In this document: in pieces, positions 41,284-41,725 of the stretch
How the letters are laid out: each line of letters begins with the position of its first letter
How positions within the stretch are numbered: the first letter of the stretch is position 1
Assembly (NCBI GenBank): GCA_050292235.1
Contig: JBNKLG010000013.1
Coordinates: 1 to 41,725, forward strand
DNA: 41,725 nucleotides
From: JBNKLG01 sp050292235
GTDB lineage: Bacteria; Pseudomonadota; Gammaproteobacteria; Chromatiales; Chromatiaceae
Direction: 5' to 3'
The notes under the pieces: model-generated
Databases searched by the model: none
What the model was told of the DNA's origin: nothing
The model's input: only the letters and a program-made list of their open reading frames with translations
Program-made: the position numbers and the translations under genes

Positions 41284-41725
41284 ATGGCCACTCAACCCTT
41301 GTCTAAAACGACCGATCAATCAGCCATCCTGAAGGTCATTTGAATCTATTTATGAGCGCATAAACAAGACTTTGTCTACAGACCGATTCAAACGCCTTGC
41401 CTGCCGGAACGAGAAGGATTTTACCCGCAACCGGGCCTTGCCGCTGGGCACCCTGATTCCCTTGCTGTTGAATCTCCGCAAAGGGACGATACGGGACGAA
41501 CTGGATCAGTTTTTCGATATCCTGAGCCCGGGCGATGGGCTGGCGGCCAACGTCTCCGCTGCGGCCTTTTGCCGGGCTCGGAAGAAGCTCAATCCCGAGG
41601 CCCTGGATTACCTCAACAGGGTCTTCATCGAGTCCTGTGCCACGCATGTGGCGCAACGGCGTTGGCATGGCCTTCGGATACTGGCGGTCGATGGCTCAAC
41701 GGCGCGACTGCCGGACACTCCCAGC
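41284..41725 (+). mobile_element. IS4-family transposase, N-terminal part, frameshifted and cut by the window edge
   Basis: The ATG at 41284 (ribosome site GGAGAGG) opens a frame that stops at 41343 after 19 codons. Reading resumes one base later in the +1 frame without a start codon: ESIYERINKTLSTDRF, KDFTRNRALPLGTLIPLLLN, VSAAAFCRARKKLNPEAL and LRILAVDGSTARLPD, which is the N-terminal domain and first DDE aspartate region (V-D-G-S-T) of an IS4-type transposase. Removing one T from the ATTTGAA at 41338-41344 restores one continuous protein, so I read it as a single-base insertion rather than programmed frameshifting. The rest of the element lies outside the window. Confidence 0.75.

Noticed and set aside
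41284..41343. Nineteen-codon leader peptide before the transposase
   Set aside because: Its end joins smoothly to the transposase in the +1 frame when one T is removed, so it is the transposase N-terminus rather than a leader.

Overview
The window looks like chromosomal DNA of a sulfur-oxidising, probably chemolithoautotrophic gammaproteobacterium. The main evidence is a qmoA-qmoB-hdrC-hdrB operon (electron acceptor of APS reductase, running in the oxidative direction in such organisms), a CbbQ/CbbO-type (Rubisco-activase-like) pair next to it, the gammaproteobacterial order priA-argS-SPOR/ftsN, feoABC, hemE, and many membrane sensor kinases. No aprBA, dsr or Rubisco genes are in the window, so the lifestyle is inferred. 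I see no rRNA, tRNA or CRISPR array.

Layout. (1) 1-2.6 kb is accessory: a small membrane-anchored protein on the minus strand diverges from a long integron-type tyrosine recombinase, followed by two dispersed intergenic repeats and a small hypothetical gene. (2) 2.6-7.7 kb (minus): the tightly packed qmoAB-hdrCB operon, ending in a strong intrinsic terminator. (3) 8.0-11.1 kb (plus): an AAA+ ATPase and VWA protein pair, with an inverted REP-like pair between them. (4) 11.2-14.4 kb (plus): a two-gene unit that I cannot assign to a known system. One protein has two cyclic-nucleotide-binding domains, a rhodanese domain and a coiled coil; the other has a coiled coil, one membrane helix and an FGE-sulfatase-like domain lacking the catalytic cysteines. 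(5) 14.4-18.0 kb: a NnrU/ICMT-like membrane protein, then a Fur box and feoA-feoB-feoC with ATGA overlaps. (6) 18.0-23.1 kb (minus): priA, argS and a SPOR protein. An N-terminal piece of a B12-binding radical-SAM protein is fused in frame ahead of argS. (7) 23.2-24.7 kb: an HNH endonuclease translationally coupled to a fructosamine-kinase-like protein.

(8) 24.9-33.4 kb is a three-part signalling locus: a 1328-residue hybrid kinase (Cache-HAMP-GAF-HisKA-HATPase-REC-REC-HPt), a hemerythrin-sensor kinase, and a response regulator with a degenerate HD-GYP output domain. The genes overlap by 4 nt, so they are probably co-translated. The locus carries a tandem-duplication scar: a second regulator copy, a wrecked second kinase copy, and a stranded 3' fragment of the downstream dehydrogenase gene. 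(9) 33.4-36.8 kb (minus): an L,D-transpeptidase-like exported protein with a degraded active site, hemE, and a GxGxxG dehydrogenase. (10) 36.9-39.4 kb: an exported Cys/His hydrolase-like protein and an orphan sensor kinase. (11) 39.4-41.7 kb is accessory: a structured non-coding stretch, a Tat-signal remnant, a miniature Rhs toxin with its own signal peptide, a putative AT-rich immunity gene, and the start of a frameshifted IS4-type transposase at the window edge.
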